A stretch of DNA of 64,000 nt from Streptomyces sp. CG4 (GTDB lineage Bacteria > Actinomycetota > Actinomycetes > Streptomycetales > Streptomycetaceae): the NCBI RefSeq assembly GCF_041080655.1, contig NZ_CP163525.1:5022001-5086000 (forward strand). The letters are read 5' to 3'. Under the pieces are notes generated by a model that made no database searches, was not told where the DNA came from, and saw only the letters and a list, made by a program, of their open reading frames with translations. Shown piece after piece: positions 51,363 through 59,868 of this stretch (position 1 is its first letter; each line of letters opens with the position of its first letter). A program made the translations under genes and the position numbers.

Positions 51363-52775
51363 ATGCCGATCCATGCCCTGGCCGCCCCGGCCCTGGAGAT
51401 CACCCGCGACGACGTCGTCGCCCTGCTGTCCCGTACCGTCGACCTCAGCCACCCGCACGGCACCGGCGACGCGCCGGACTTCGACGACGTCCTCGCCGAC
51501 GTCCAGAGCCTGCGACTGGCCGAGGGAACCCCCGTCGTCATCGCCCTGTCCAACGGGGCGCACCTGCTCAAGCAGTACTTCGCCGTGCTGCTCAGCGGCT
51601 GTGTCCCGCTGGCGGTGTCCCCCTCGACCTCCTCGGCGCGGATCGCCGCGCTCGCCGGGCACCTCAAGGCGGGCGCCCTGATCGCCGCCCGGATCGATCC
51701 CGCCCGCTACGGCGTGGACACGGTCCACCGGGCCGGCGCCGAGGAAGCGGTCCTGCTCCCCATGGGCGGACCGCAGGGCGCCTACCGGGCGGGCGAGGTG
51801 CTCATGCTCACCTCGGGTACCTCCGGGATGTTCAGCGCCTGCCTGCACCGGCTGGACTCGTTGCTGCGCAACGCCCGCCGGCACAGCGCCGCCGTCGGTG
51901 TCCGGGCCGACGACCGACTGCTGATCAGCCTGCCCCTGTACTACTCGTACGCGATCGTCGCCCAGGCGATGACCGCGCTGGTCACCGGTGCCGGGCTGGT
52001 GATCTCCGGTCCGCCCTTCAACCCCGCCGCCTACCGCGCGACCATCGAGCGCCACGGCATCACCTCGTCCTCCGTCACCCCGACGATCGCCCGGCAACTG
52101 CTGGAGATCGGCGCAGTACTGCCCGCGCCGCTGCGTTCGCTCGCCGTCGGGGGCGACCGTCTGACGCCCGGCCATGTCTCCGGGCTGCTGGACCTCAACC
52201 CCGGTGGCGAGCTGTACCTCACCTACGGACTCACCGAGGCCGGCCCACGGGTGGCCACCCTGGCGGCCCACACCGAACCCGCCCACCGCCACGCCTCGGT
52301 CGGGCTGCCGCTGGACGACGTCACCGTCGCCCTGCGCGACACCGACGCCGACGGGGTGGGGGAACTGGTCGTGACCACCGATACCGCGCTGTTGCGCAAG
52401 GTGGGTCCCGCGGCGCGCCAGCCGCTGGTCGAACCGGGTGTGGTCGCCACCGGCGACCTCTTCAGCCGCGACGAGGACGGCTACCTGTACTACCAGGGGC
52501 GCCTCTCCGACTTCGTGGTGATCCGCGGCGAGAAGGTCTCCCTGTACTCGATCCGCCAGGCCGTGCAGACCGTGCCGGGCGTGGCCCGCTGCGTGCCGGT
52601 GGTCGGCCGGGACGACGACGGCGAGAACTGCGTCGACCTGGAGATCCACGCCTCCGAACCGGTACTGGTCACCGAGGCGATGGTGCGGGAGGCCCTCCGC
52701 CCCCTGCTGATGCGCAGCGAACGCCCCCGGCGCATCACGATCGTTCCCCTGGCCGCGACCGCGCAGCACAAGTGA
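51363..52775 (+). CDS. acyl-activating (AMP-binding, ANL) enzyme
   Basis: 470 aa from ATG at 51363 with AGAGGAG upstream; GTG at 51324 overlaps the previous stop. ANL fold: core LTSGTSGMFSAC (149-160), ELYLTYGLTEAGPRV, GDLFSRDEDGYLYYQGRLSD, FVVIRGEKVSLYSI. The P-loop lacks the usual Pro-Lys-Gly, and the C-terminal lysine motif is cut to TAQHK, with Lys as last residue. It likely activates a carboxylic acid for loading on the ACP. The cut end may point to low or changed activity. Confidence 0.82.
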   Translation: MPIHALAAPALEITRDDVVALLSRTVDLSHPHGTGDAPDFDDVLADVQSLRLAEGTPVVIALSNGAHLLKQYFAVLLSGCVPLAVSPSTSSARIAALAGHLKAGALIAARIDPARYGVDTVHRAGAEEAVLLPMGGPQGAYRAGEVLMLTSGTSGMFSACLHRLDSLLRNARRHSAAVGVRADDRLLISLPLYYSYAIVAQAMTALVTGAGLVISGPPFNPAAYRATIERHGITSSSVTPTIARQLLEIGAVLPAPLRSLAVGGDRLTPGHVSGLLDLNPGGELYLTYGLTEAGPRVATLAAHTEPAHRHASVGLPLDDVTVALRDTDADGVGELVVTTDTALLRKVGPAARQPLVEPGVVATGDLFSRDEDGYLYYQGRLSDFVVIRGEKVSLYSIRQAVQTVPGVARCVPVVGRDDDGENCVDLEIHASEPVLVTEAMVREALRPLLMRSERPRRITIVPLAATAQHK

Positions 52776-52804
52776 CTCCCGTAGCGGGAGAGAGGACCGG
52801 CACC

Positions 52805-53530
52805 GTGCCGAACAACGACCGTACCCAGCTCTTCTGCGTGCCCCACGCCGGCGGCTCCGCGGGGGTCTTCCGTCCCTGGCAGCGCAGCTTCCCCGAACAC
52901 GTCGAGGTGGTCCCGCTGGAACCCGCGGGCCGCGGCGTGCGCCGCTCGGAGCCCTTCGCCACCGACCTGTCGGCCGCCGCGGCCGACCTGTGCGACACGC
53001 TGCTGGACCGGCTGACGGGCGACGACTTCGTGCTGCTCGGCCACTGCATGGGGGCGCTGCTGGCGTACGAGATGGTCTGCCACCTGGAACGCCAGGGGCT
53101 GAAGAGCCCGCGGACCCTCATCGTCTCCGGTCGCAACCCCCCGCATCTGCAGACCGCGTGGGGCAAGCGGGTGGCCGGGCTCCCCGACGACGAGCTCTTC
53201 GCCGAGCTCTCCTCGGTCGGGGGTGTCCCCAAGGGCCTGAGCCGCGCCATGGCCGAGGGTTTCCTGCACATCATCCGCAACGACCAGCGCATGGTGCACG
53301 CCTACACCCCGGCCCGCCCCGTGCACCGGATCGCCGTCCCGGTGCTCGTCCTGGCCGGCCGGGAGGACGAGATGACACAGGCGGACCAGCTTCCCCGCTG
53401 GTCGGACTACACCACCGGTCCCGTCGACGTCGAGTACCTGACCGGCGGTCACTACTTCCTCTACGACTGGCCGGAGCACGTCGCCGCGCGCGTGACCGCC
53501 ACCGAGGCGCAGGGGGTCGCCACCGCATGA
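52805..53530 (+). CDS. type II thioesterase with Cys nucleophile
   Basis: 241 aa from GTG at 52805 (GGGAGAGAGG upstream); an upstream GTG at 52772 overlaps the ligase stop. Alpha/beta hydrolase of the RifR/GrsT class: CVPHAGGSAGVFRPWQRSF, nucleophile elbow LLGHCMGALLAYE, Asp188 in AGREDEM, His216 in GGHYFLYDW. The elbow normally reads GHSMG; here Cys81 replaces Ser. It may release or edit ACP-bound chains, or pass an acyl group on. ATGA overlap with the reductase. Confidence 0.9.
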   Translation: MPNNDRTQLFCVPHAGGSAGVFRPWQRSFPEHVEVVPLEPAGRGVRRSEPFATDLSAAAADLCDTLLDRLTGDDFVLLGHCMGALLAYEMVCHLERQGLKSPRTLIVSGRNPPHLQTAWGKRVAGLPDDELFAELSSVGGVPKGLSRAMAEGFLHIIRNDQRMVHAYTPARPVHRIAVPVLVLAGREDEMTQADQLPRWSDYTTGPVDVEYLTGGHYFLYDWPEHVAARVTATEAQGVATA

Positions 53531-54564
53531 AGTACCGCTATCTCGGCACCACGGGCGTGCGCGTCAGCCAACTGTGCCTGGGCACGCTGATGTTCGGCGC
53601 CTGGGGTGACAACAGCGCCGACGACTCGATACGCATCATCGACCGGGCGATGGCCGCCGGCATCAACTACATCGACACCGCGGACTCCTACTCGCGCGGC
53701 GAGTCGGAGGAGATCCTCGGAAAGGCGCTGGCCCGGTCGGGTAGGCGGGACCGGGTGGTGCTGGCCACCAAGTGCCACGCGCCGATGGGAGTGGACCCCA
53801 ACTCCCGTGGGAACAGCCGCCGTTGGATCCACCAGGCGGTGGACGCGAGCCTGCGACGGCTGGGGACGGACTGGATCGACATCTACCAGATGCACCGTCC
53901 GGACCCGCACACCGACATCGACGAGACGCTGGGCGCCCTCACCGACCTGGTACGCGCCGGGAAGATCCGCTACCTGGGCAGCTCGACGTTCCCGGCCCAT
54001 CAGATCGTCGAGGCGCAGTGGACGGCGGAGCGGCGCCACCGGGAACGCTTCGTCACCGAACAGCCGCCGTACTCCCTGCTCGCCCGGGAGATCGAGGCCG
54101 ATGTGCTGCCGGTGTGCCAGAAGTACGGGATGGGCGTGGCGACCTGGAGCCCACTCGCCGGCGGCTGGCTGACCGGCCGCTACCGCAAGGGCCAGGAGAT
54201 CGCACCCACCCGCCGGGCGAACCGCTGGGGCAAGCGGTACGACATGTCGGCCGAGGCCAACCAGCGCAAGCTGGACGCGGTGGAGCAATTGGCCCTGCTG
54301 GCCGAGGAGTCCGGTCTCACGCTGATCGAACTCGCCCTGGCCTTCGTCATGGAACACCCCGGGGTCACCTCGGCGATCATCGGCCCCCGCACCATGGAGC
54401 AGCTGGAGAGCCAGCTGAGCGCCGCGGACGTCCGCCTCGGCCGGGACGTCCTCGACCGCATCGACGAGATCGTCCCACCGGGCCGCACCCTCAACGTGGA
54501 GGACGGCGGATGGCTGCCACCGGAGCTGAGCGAGGCGACGCTGCGGCGCCGGAGCGCGCGATGA
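53527..54564 (+). CDS. aldo/keto reductase
   Basis: 345 aa, AKR TIM barrel. Catalytic set: Asp and Tyr in INYIDTADSYSRGESEE, Lys in VVLATKCHAPMG, His in DIYQMHRPDPHTD; cofactor end IIGPRTMEQLESQLSAADVR. It reduces a carbonyl with NADPH. In this operon the substrate may be a ketone or aldehyde of the ACP-derived product. It overlaps both neighbours (ATGA each side). Confidence 0.9.
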   Translation: MKYRYLGTTGVRVSQLCLGTLMFGAWGDNSADDSIRIIDRAMAAGINYIDTADSYSRGESEEILGKALARSGRRDRVVLATKCHAPMGVDPNSRGNSRRWIHQAVDASLRRLGTDWIDIYQMHRPDPHTDIDETLGALTDLVRAGKIRYLGSSTFPAHQIVEAQWTAERRHRERFVTEQPPYSLLAREIEADVLPVCQKYGMGVATWSPLAGGWLTGRYRKGQEIAPTRRANRWGKRYDMSAEANQRKLDAVEQLALLAEESGLTLIELALAFVMEHPGVTSAIIGPRTMEQLESQLSAADVRLGRDVLDRIDEIVPPGRTLNVEDGGWLPPELSEATLRRRSAR

Positions 54565-55376
54565 CGGCCCCCCAGGTGCACCGAGCACCGGCCGACCTCG
54601 ACGATCCGGCCGCCGGATTCACGCCGGTCAACTGGGAGCAGACGGGCGAGTACCGGTTCACCGTCCGGCTGCGCTACCGGCAGGGCGAGCCGCCACTGGC
54701 CCTCGTGCACGCCGTGCGGCAGGCAGCGCTGCTGGTGGCCCACGAGGCGTACGGCGTACCGCGCGGCGACCACTGTGTCTTCCGGTCCCTGTCGTGCACC
54801 GTGCCGTCCGGGTCCCTCGCCGCGCCGGAACCGGGTACGGAGATCACGCTGCGGCTTGCCTGCCTGGAGCCGGATCTGCGCCGTGGCCGGCTCGTCGGCG
54901 CCCGGTTCCGGGCGGAGACGGCCGACGGCGAGCCGCCGGCAGGCCAGGCCGAGGTCGACTTCGCCTTCCTGTCACCGGCCGTCTACCGCTTCGTCCGGAA
55001 TTCCTCCGGTAGCGGAGACAAGGCAGGGGAATCCGGGGAACCCAGCGAATCCGGCACAGGCGGCCACGAGTTCCGTCCCACTCCGGAGCAGTTGACGTTC
55101 CGCGGGAAGACGATGGATCACATCCCCGGCATGGTGCTGGCCGGCGCGGCCCTCGACGCGGCCCGCGCCGCGATGACCGGCTCAGGTCTCACCCCGACGG
55201 GCCTGACCTGCACGTTCACCGGCTACACGGTCCCCGACGAACTCTGCCGCTTCCACCTGCGCAACGCCGCCGCACCCACGGCGGACGACCCGGCGGAGGC
55301 ACCGGGGAACGCCGTCGAGGTCTGGGCGCTCCAGTCCGGCAGACGGGTCTTCGAGGGCACGGTGCTCATCGGTTAG
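54561..55376 (+). CDS. AfsA-like tandem-hotdog protein
   Basis: 271 aa. Two AfsA-type hotdog repeats: first LALVHAVRQAALLVAHEAYG (about 47-64), second TMDHIPGMVLAGAALDAA (about 184-201). AfsA enzymes join a beta-ketoacyl-ACP to dihydroxyacetone phosphate in gamma-butyrolactone signal synthesis. From memory of the family, the motif has a Glu before Ala (VETVRQ; PGMLLxEAxRQ); here it is His50 in the first and Gly195 in the second. So the fold is clear, but the reaction may differ. It is the last gene, followed by a strong terminator. No receptor-type TetR gene is nearby. Confidence 0.83.
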   Translation: MTAPQVHRAPADLDDPAAGFTPVNWEQTGEYRFTVRLRYRQGEPPLALVHAVRQAALLVAHEAYGVPRGDHCVFRSLSCTVPSGSLAAPEPGTEITLRLACLEPDLRRGRLVGARFRAETADGEPPAGQAEVDFAFLSPAVYRFVRNSSGSGDKAGESGEPSESGTGGHEFRPTPEQLTFRGKTMDHIPGMVLAGAALDAARAAMTGSGLTPTGLTCTFTGYTVPDELCRFHLRNAAAPTADDPAEAPGNAVEVWALQSGRRVFEGTVLIG

Positions 55377-55400
55377 ACACAGCCGCCCGCCAGGGCGGGC

Positions 55401-55433
55401 GAAGGCTCCGATCACATCGCGGTCGGAGCCTTC
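55401..55433. terminator. terminator of the ACP-AfsA operon
   Basis: GAAGGCTCCGA (55401-55411) and TCGGAGCCTTC (55423-55433) pair perfectly over 11 bp, just after a small GCCCGCC-AG-GGCGGGC hairpin. It separates the operon from the convergent WYL-domain gene. Confidence 0.85.
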
Positions 55434-55513
55434 GTCGTTCTTCGCGCCGCGGCCCCGGCTGACCGCAGCTCCCGCACCCCGCTGCCGGGGCTGCACGGTC
55501 GGTGGTGCCCTGG

Positions 55514-57886
55514 CTACGCGGGCATGACACCGTGAATGCGGGAGAGCGTGAAGACGCGTTCGTCGTCGCGCAGATGGCACCAGGCGTACAGGTAGGGCGG
55601 GTCGAGATCGAGTTCGCTGAGGGTGCGTACGGTGCGGCTGCCCGAGGCGGCCACGTACTCAATCGTGATGGGCAGGCCGTCGTCGATGGCATGGGCCAGT
55701 TGCCGGACGTCGGCCAGGGCCAGCCGGCGCGCGTGCCCGGACACGATTTCCTCGGTATCGGTGCCGAAGGGGATTCCGCTCGCCGGATCGGGTTCCGGTG
55801 CGGTGGGTGGGGCAGCCCGCAATGTGGCGGCCAGGGCACCCACGTCGACGGCGGCCAGGGACCCCTGTGTACGGGCGCTCGCGCCCTGGCGGCTTGACGC
55901 GCCGCCGGGCGCACGGGGGTGCGGTACCGGGGTGACGGCGCGGCGGTGCCGGTTCTGTTCCACGCGTACGGTCCCGTCGGCGCCCTCGGCGACGGGTGCG
56001 TAGCCCGCCGCTCGGAGCGCGGCGATGGTCTTGTCGAGCGGGGTGCGGCTGACCAGCACGGTCGGTGCCAACAGCCGTAGGCCGAGGCCGGCGAGCTTTC
56101 GGTGGGCGGCGAGTTCGGCGAGGAGGGCGGGTTCTTCGCCGTGGATCACGCAGGCCGCGGACGTGACGCGCATCCGGCCGTGGCTGCGCGCGGTGTCGTC
56201 GATCAGGTACGACAGCGGCTGAGGGAGGGCGCCGACGGCGACGGCGGTCAGGTCGGCCGCGATGGCTTCGGGGGTACGGCCGGTGTCCAGGGCGCGGCGG
56301 ACGGACCCCGGGCTGAAGCGCCACACCGACGCCGTGCCGCCGACCTCCCTGTCCGCGACGGCATCCAGGAGCGCGGCGAGCCCGGCGGAAGGCGTGCCGG
56401 TCACGACGGCGGTGAGGTCGGCGCCGAAGTGGGCGGTCCTGGTGGCCGTGGGCAGCAGGCGCCGACAAGCCGCGGCCAAGGCTTCGGCGTCGTCGGCCCG
56501 CACAGCGGCACCGATGCCGGACAGGGCGCCGCGGCCGACGACTCCGAGTAGTTCCGCTTCTCGTGCCAGGGTGGCGAAGGGCGTGCCGTCCTGGGGGAGT
56601 TGATCGGCGAGCGGCCGGTACCAGGCGACCAGCGGCCCCAGTTCCGCCGCGCTCTTCGCCCCCCGGCCCGCCGGGAGGTGCGCTGCGGCGGTGAGAAGCC
56701 CGTCCCGGGCCTGCGCACAGCCCTCGCAGGGCGGTGTTCCGGCGAGTGCGGGCAGTACCTTGCCCTCTTCGTCGCGGGCCTGGGTCGGGGTGAGCGGCAG
56801 CGTCCGCCACGCCTGGAGCAGCACGGCGAGCTGCTCCGCCGGTTCCCGCTCCGCCCAGGCGTCGTAGCCCTTCGTCGCCGCGACCTGGCTGCCGTCCCGG
56901 GCGAGCAGCCCGGCGTGGTACGCCGCCTCCAGAGCGAGGCGTACGACGATGTCGTCGCACTGCGCCGCCTTGCCGATCCGCGACAGCTCACGCGCCCCGA
57001 CCCCACCGGACTTCAGCCGGGTCACAGGAGAGGCGGAGCACACCGCGAGGACCGAAGCGGCGTGAGCGGCGAACGCCGTGGCCGCGGCCGCCGCCTCCCG
57101 GTCCACGTCCGCCGAGGAGACGGGCGTCGAACGCACCGGGGGCGGGACGGGCGCGAACGGAGCGTGCCACGCGGCCCCGCGCAGGGCGAGCGCCACCTCG
57201 GCCGGCATACGGGTGGCTCCGTACCGGCGGTGGTCCTGGACGAGCAGTCCCCGCTCCAGCGCCCAGCGCGCACCCGGCTCGGAGTCGGCGTGCGGGATTC
57301 CGGGGACCCCGAGGACGGCGAACTCCGCCTGGGACTCGGGTTGTCCGGTCTCATGACCCGCCAGCCGCTCAAGTAGTTCCCGGGTGACCGCAGGCGCCCC
57401 GGCCACCATCGCGGCGACCCGCTCCGGATCGCTGTAGTGATCCACGAGGGCCGTCAGCCGCTGCTGTCTGGTGTTGCCGGTTGTCCGTACGCCCAGGGCC
57501 ACCAGCATGCGGCGCAGTTCCTCGGAGGTCGTGTCCGCCAGCAGCCGGGCGAGCGGCGCGTCCAGTCCCAGCGGCGTCCGCCATGCCTGCCGCAACGGTG
57601 CCGCCATATGCAGAAGCCCCTCGCCGTCCGGCCAGACCAGCGCGTGATCGGCCAGCGTTCCGAGGGCTTCCTCCAGCCCGGCGGTGCTCTCCGCTGCGGA
57701 CACACCCAGAAGATCTCCCAGTGCGGCACGTGGAGTCGGCCCCAGCGCCGCCAGCGCCTCGGCCACCTGCAGGTGTGGCAGCGCGAGCCCGGGCAGCACG
57801 AGCGCCACCGACGCCGGGCGCTGGAGCCGGTCCGCCAGTTCACCGAAGGATCGTGGCTCCGGCGGCGACACGGCGTCCCCGCGCAT
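55514..57886 (-). CDS. helicase-associated / WYL-domain protein
   Basis: 790 aa. The long central part resembles the helicase-associated (helicase_C_3, XPB-like) domain proteins of actinobacteria (VCSASPVTRLKSGGVGAREL, AYHAGLLARDGSQVAATKGY). The C-terminus is WYL-like: LPITIEYVAASGSRTVRTLS, DPPYLYAWCHLRDDERVFTL. No helicase ATPase motifs are present. A CxxC pair lies near residue 390 (CEGCAQARDG). It may be a nucleic-acid-binding regulator encoded apart from its helicase. No operon partner. Confidence 0.78.
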   Translation of the reverse strand: MRGDAVSPPEPRSFGELADRLQRPASVALVLPGLALPHLQVAEALAALGPTPRAALGDLLGVSAAESTAGLEEALGTLADHALVWPDGEGLLHMAAPLRQAWRTPLGLDAPLARLLADTTSEELRRMLVALGVRTTGNTRQQRLTALVDHYSDPERVAAMVAGAPAVTRELLERLAGHETGQPESQAEFAVLGVPGIPHADSEPGARWALERGLLVQDHRRYGATRMPAEVALALRGAAWHAPFAPVPPPVRSTPVSSADVDREAAAAATAFAAHAASVLAVCSASPVTRLKSGGVGARELSRIGKAAQCDDIVVRLALEAAYHAGLLARDGSQVAATKGYDAWAEREPAEQLAVLLQAWRTLPLTPTQARDEEGKVLPALAGTPPCEGCAQARDGLLTAAAHLPAGRGAKSAAELGPLVAWYRPLADQLPQDGTPFATLAREAELLGVVGRGALSGIGAAVRADDAEALAAACRRLLPTATRTAHFGADLTAVVTGTPSAGLAALLDAVADREVGGTASVWRFSPGSVRRALDTGRTPEAIAADLTAVAVGALPQPLSYLIDDTARSHGRMRVTSAACVIHGEEPALLAELAAHRKLAGLGLRLLAPTVLVSRTPLDKTIAALRAAGYAPVAEGADGTVRVEQNRHRRAVTPVPHPRAPGGASSRQGASARTQGSLAAVDVGALAATLRAAPPTAPEPDPASGIPFGTDTEEIVSGHARRLALADVRQLAHAIDDGLPITIEYVAASGSRTVRTLSELDLDPPYLYAWCHLRDDERVFTLSRIHGVMPA

Positions 57887-58150
57887 GGCGAGGACCCGCT
57901 CCAGCCGGGAGACTTCGAGGCCGCTCAGCCACGTGGTCAGTGTTGATCCGCTGGGCTTACCGATGGGGGCACCTCACGAGAACGAGCACCGTTCGCTTCA
58001 GGACCGCAACCGGTCCTGCACAGGACACCAGAATGGCGCATGCCGCGGGCCGCCCGCGTCCCGCAGCAACAAAAACCCGCTTCTGTGCGGATACCGAAGA
58101 CCCCGGCCGCTGAGCGGACCGGGGTCTTCGTATCGCCTGTCAAGGCGGCT

Positions 58151-58205
58151 GCGGAGGATACGAGATTCGAACTCGTGAGGGGTTGCCCCCAACACGCTTT
58201 CCAAG
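58151..58205. other. attachment-site repeat (3' part of tRNA-Ser(GGA))
   Basis: These 55 bp are identical to 63293-63347, the 3' part of the tRNA-Ser(GGA) gene, in the same orientation. There is no 5' half of the tRNA here, so it is not a functional gene. It marks the outer end of an integrated element. The surrounding 57887-58394 holds no supported gene; GAGACGGAAACTGAGACGG at 58323-58341 may be an integrase arm site. Confidence 0.88.
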
Positions 58206-58333
58206 TCTGTTGGTGGTCCCGGGGGCATCGAACATGGCCGTTCACCTGGGTTCATGGGCGGCCGCTCGTGAGGGTGGCGAGCGCCGTCGGTCTCGTCTGA
58301 ACGGCCATGAACGGCGCTGAATGAGACGGAAAC
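58191..58333. repeat. element left-end repeat, copy 1
   Basis: It aligns colinearly, without net gaps, with 60151-60293 (offset 1,960 bp). Shared blocks are the ACACGCTTT core, AAGTCTGTTGGTGG, GTTCACCTG, CTGAACGGCC and GAGACGGAAAC. The two copies look like the left ends of two related elements. Confidence 0.75.
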
Positions 58334-58394
58334 TGAGACGGACCCGCGCGTAACCCGGGTGACGGTGGGCTGCGATCGACGCTACCGTGCGGCG

Positions 58395-58997
58395 GTGATC
58401 AGCAATGAGGGAGTACGTCTGGGTGCGGAGGCCGCACGGCGCTTGGCGCAGACAGGGCTCTACGAGTTCGAGTCAGGACTGACGGATGCCGAGTTCGAGC
58501 GCATCGAGCAGGAGTTCGGGTTCGAGTTCGCGGACGATCACCGCGCGTTCCTTGCGGCGGGCCTTCCAGTCAACGTGCCTCCCGAGGAGGGGCAGACCTG
58601 GTCCAAGCCCTGGCCCGAGTGGCGCAGCGGCGATCCGGAAAGGTTGCGCGATCAGCTCGGCTGGCCGGTCGAGGGCGTTCTCTTCGACGTCGAGCGCAAC
58701 GCATTCTGGCACGAGGCATGGGGTGAGCGTCCGGCTGATGCCGCGGCTGCCCTGGCCACTGCACAGCGTCGTCTTCCAGATGTGCCGTTGCTTGTGCCGG
58801 TGTACGGCCACCGGTACCTTCCTGCCGGCCGGGGAAGCTTCGGGCATCCGGTGCTCTCGGTGTGGCAGACCGACATCATCTACTACGGGCTGGACCTGGT
58901 CGACTACATGCACCAGGAGTTCGACGAGGCACGAAGCGATGTCGACGAGACCTGGGACCCGAGAGCAACAGTCCCCTTCTGGCGCGACCTTCTCTGA
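58395..58997 (+). CDS. SMI1/KNR4 (SUKH)-like protein
   Basis: 200 aa from GTG at 58395; GTG at 58359 adds 12 residues. Segments GLTDAEFERIEQEFGFEFAD and DHRAFLAAGLPVNVP fit the SMI1/KNR4 (SUKH) fold. SUKH proteins are often immunity proteins in polymorphic toxin systems, but many Streptomyces homologs stand alone. No toxin gene is adjacent. It is cargo of the tRNA-Ser element. Confidence 0.68.
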   Translation: MISNEGVRLGAEAARRLAQTGLYEFESGLTDAEFERIEQEFGFEFADDHRAFLAAGLPVNVPPEEGQTWSKPWPEWRSGDPERLRDQLGWPVEGVLFDVERNAFWHEAWGERPADAAAALATAQRRLPDVPLLVPVYGHRYLPAGRGSFGHPVLSVWQTDIIYYGLDLVDYMHQEFDEARSDVDETWDPRATVPFWRDLL

Positions 58998-59538
58998 GTT
59001 CTGAGACCTGCGGAGACCGGCGGGCGTCCTTAGCTTGGGAAGCTTGGGTCTTCTGGCGGCATTTGCTGTGTTGACCTGCGGCGGAGTCGTGTTGGAGCCC
59101 AGGTCGCCTTTGTGGCCAGTCTCCGCTGTTCCCCGTGGGTCCCCGCATGATCTGGTATGCGAATGGCACGACCCGTTCGCTCCGGAGAACCCTGGGCGGA
59201 AGCTCGGTCTTGAGGGTCTGATCCACAGCCGACGACAGTCAGCCACGATGGCGGGTCCGCCGACCGGTCAGGCGCGCGCATGCTTCGCTGTCTGTGTAGG
59301 CACCTGCCGTCCGGGCCCAGGTTGGCGACACGAGCAGGACTGCCCCGAGGATCGTGGCAACGAACAGCCGTCGTCTTGTAGGTCGTCTGACCTGCGGGGT
59401 TCTTCACCGCAGTTCCCAACCCATAAGGGTCACGATGTCGCTCGAATGGGCTAACGCGTATGGCGTGTGCATATGCCTCAGGCCAGCCTGATGGCGGAGG
59501 GGAGCCACCAGACGGGGGAAGAGAAGAGGAGTAGTGCA
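58998..59538. other. intergenic cargo region
   Basis: 541 nt without a supported gene; open frames here lack starts with ribosome sites and similarity. About 59226-59290 is an imperfect copy of about 60343-60407 (shared CAGCCGACGA and CCACGATGGCG), which precedes the next small gene in the same way. Confidence 0.55.
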
Positions 59539-59868
59539 ATGTCGAAGGACAAGAAGCCGACCAGGCTCAAGGCCAGTGACGCGACGGGCCACATTGGCCG
59601 GCTGGCTGGCGACACGGTCCTCTGCCGCCTCACGGACGCGGACGGCGAGGGCGTCGAGGGCGAGATGATCCACTTCTACGTCGGCGGCAAGGAGGTCGCC
59701 ACCGACCTCACCGATGCCAATGGCGAGGTGCACACCAACGCCGGGCAGCACGCCGGACAGCCTCTGGAGTGGGTCCAGGCGCTCTCCAGTGGCTACACGG
59801 TCGAATTCGAAGGCGACCACAAGTACAAGCCCTCACGTGCCACCGCCGGTGTCGGCGTTGGCTTCTGA
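59539..59868 (+). CDS. small protein with Big_1-like Ig fold
   Basis: 109 aa from ATG at 59539 with AAGAGGAG upstream. The core reads GDTVLCRLTDADGEGVEGEM then IHFYVGGKEVATDLTDANGE, the pattern of bacterial Ig-like (Big_1/transthyretin) domains. No signal peptide or anchor is seen, so it is predicted cytosolic, which is unusual for such folds. Function unknown; cargo of the element. Confidence 0.65.
   Translation: MSKDKKPTRLKASDATGHIGRLAGDTVLCRLTDADGEGVEGEMIHFYVGGKEVATDLTDANGEVHTNAGQHAGQPLEWVQALSSGYTVEFEGDHKYKPSRATAGVGVGF

Noticed and set aside
58151..58240. A second complete tRNA-Ser(GGA)
   Set aside because: Only the 3' part matches; after the anticodon loop the sequence diverges and no 5' acceptor strand is present.
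58395..58997. Immunity gene of a polymorphic toxin system
   Set aside because: The SUKH-like fold allows it, but no toxin, cysteine-rich delivery or secretion gene is nearby.
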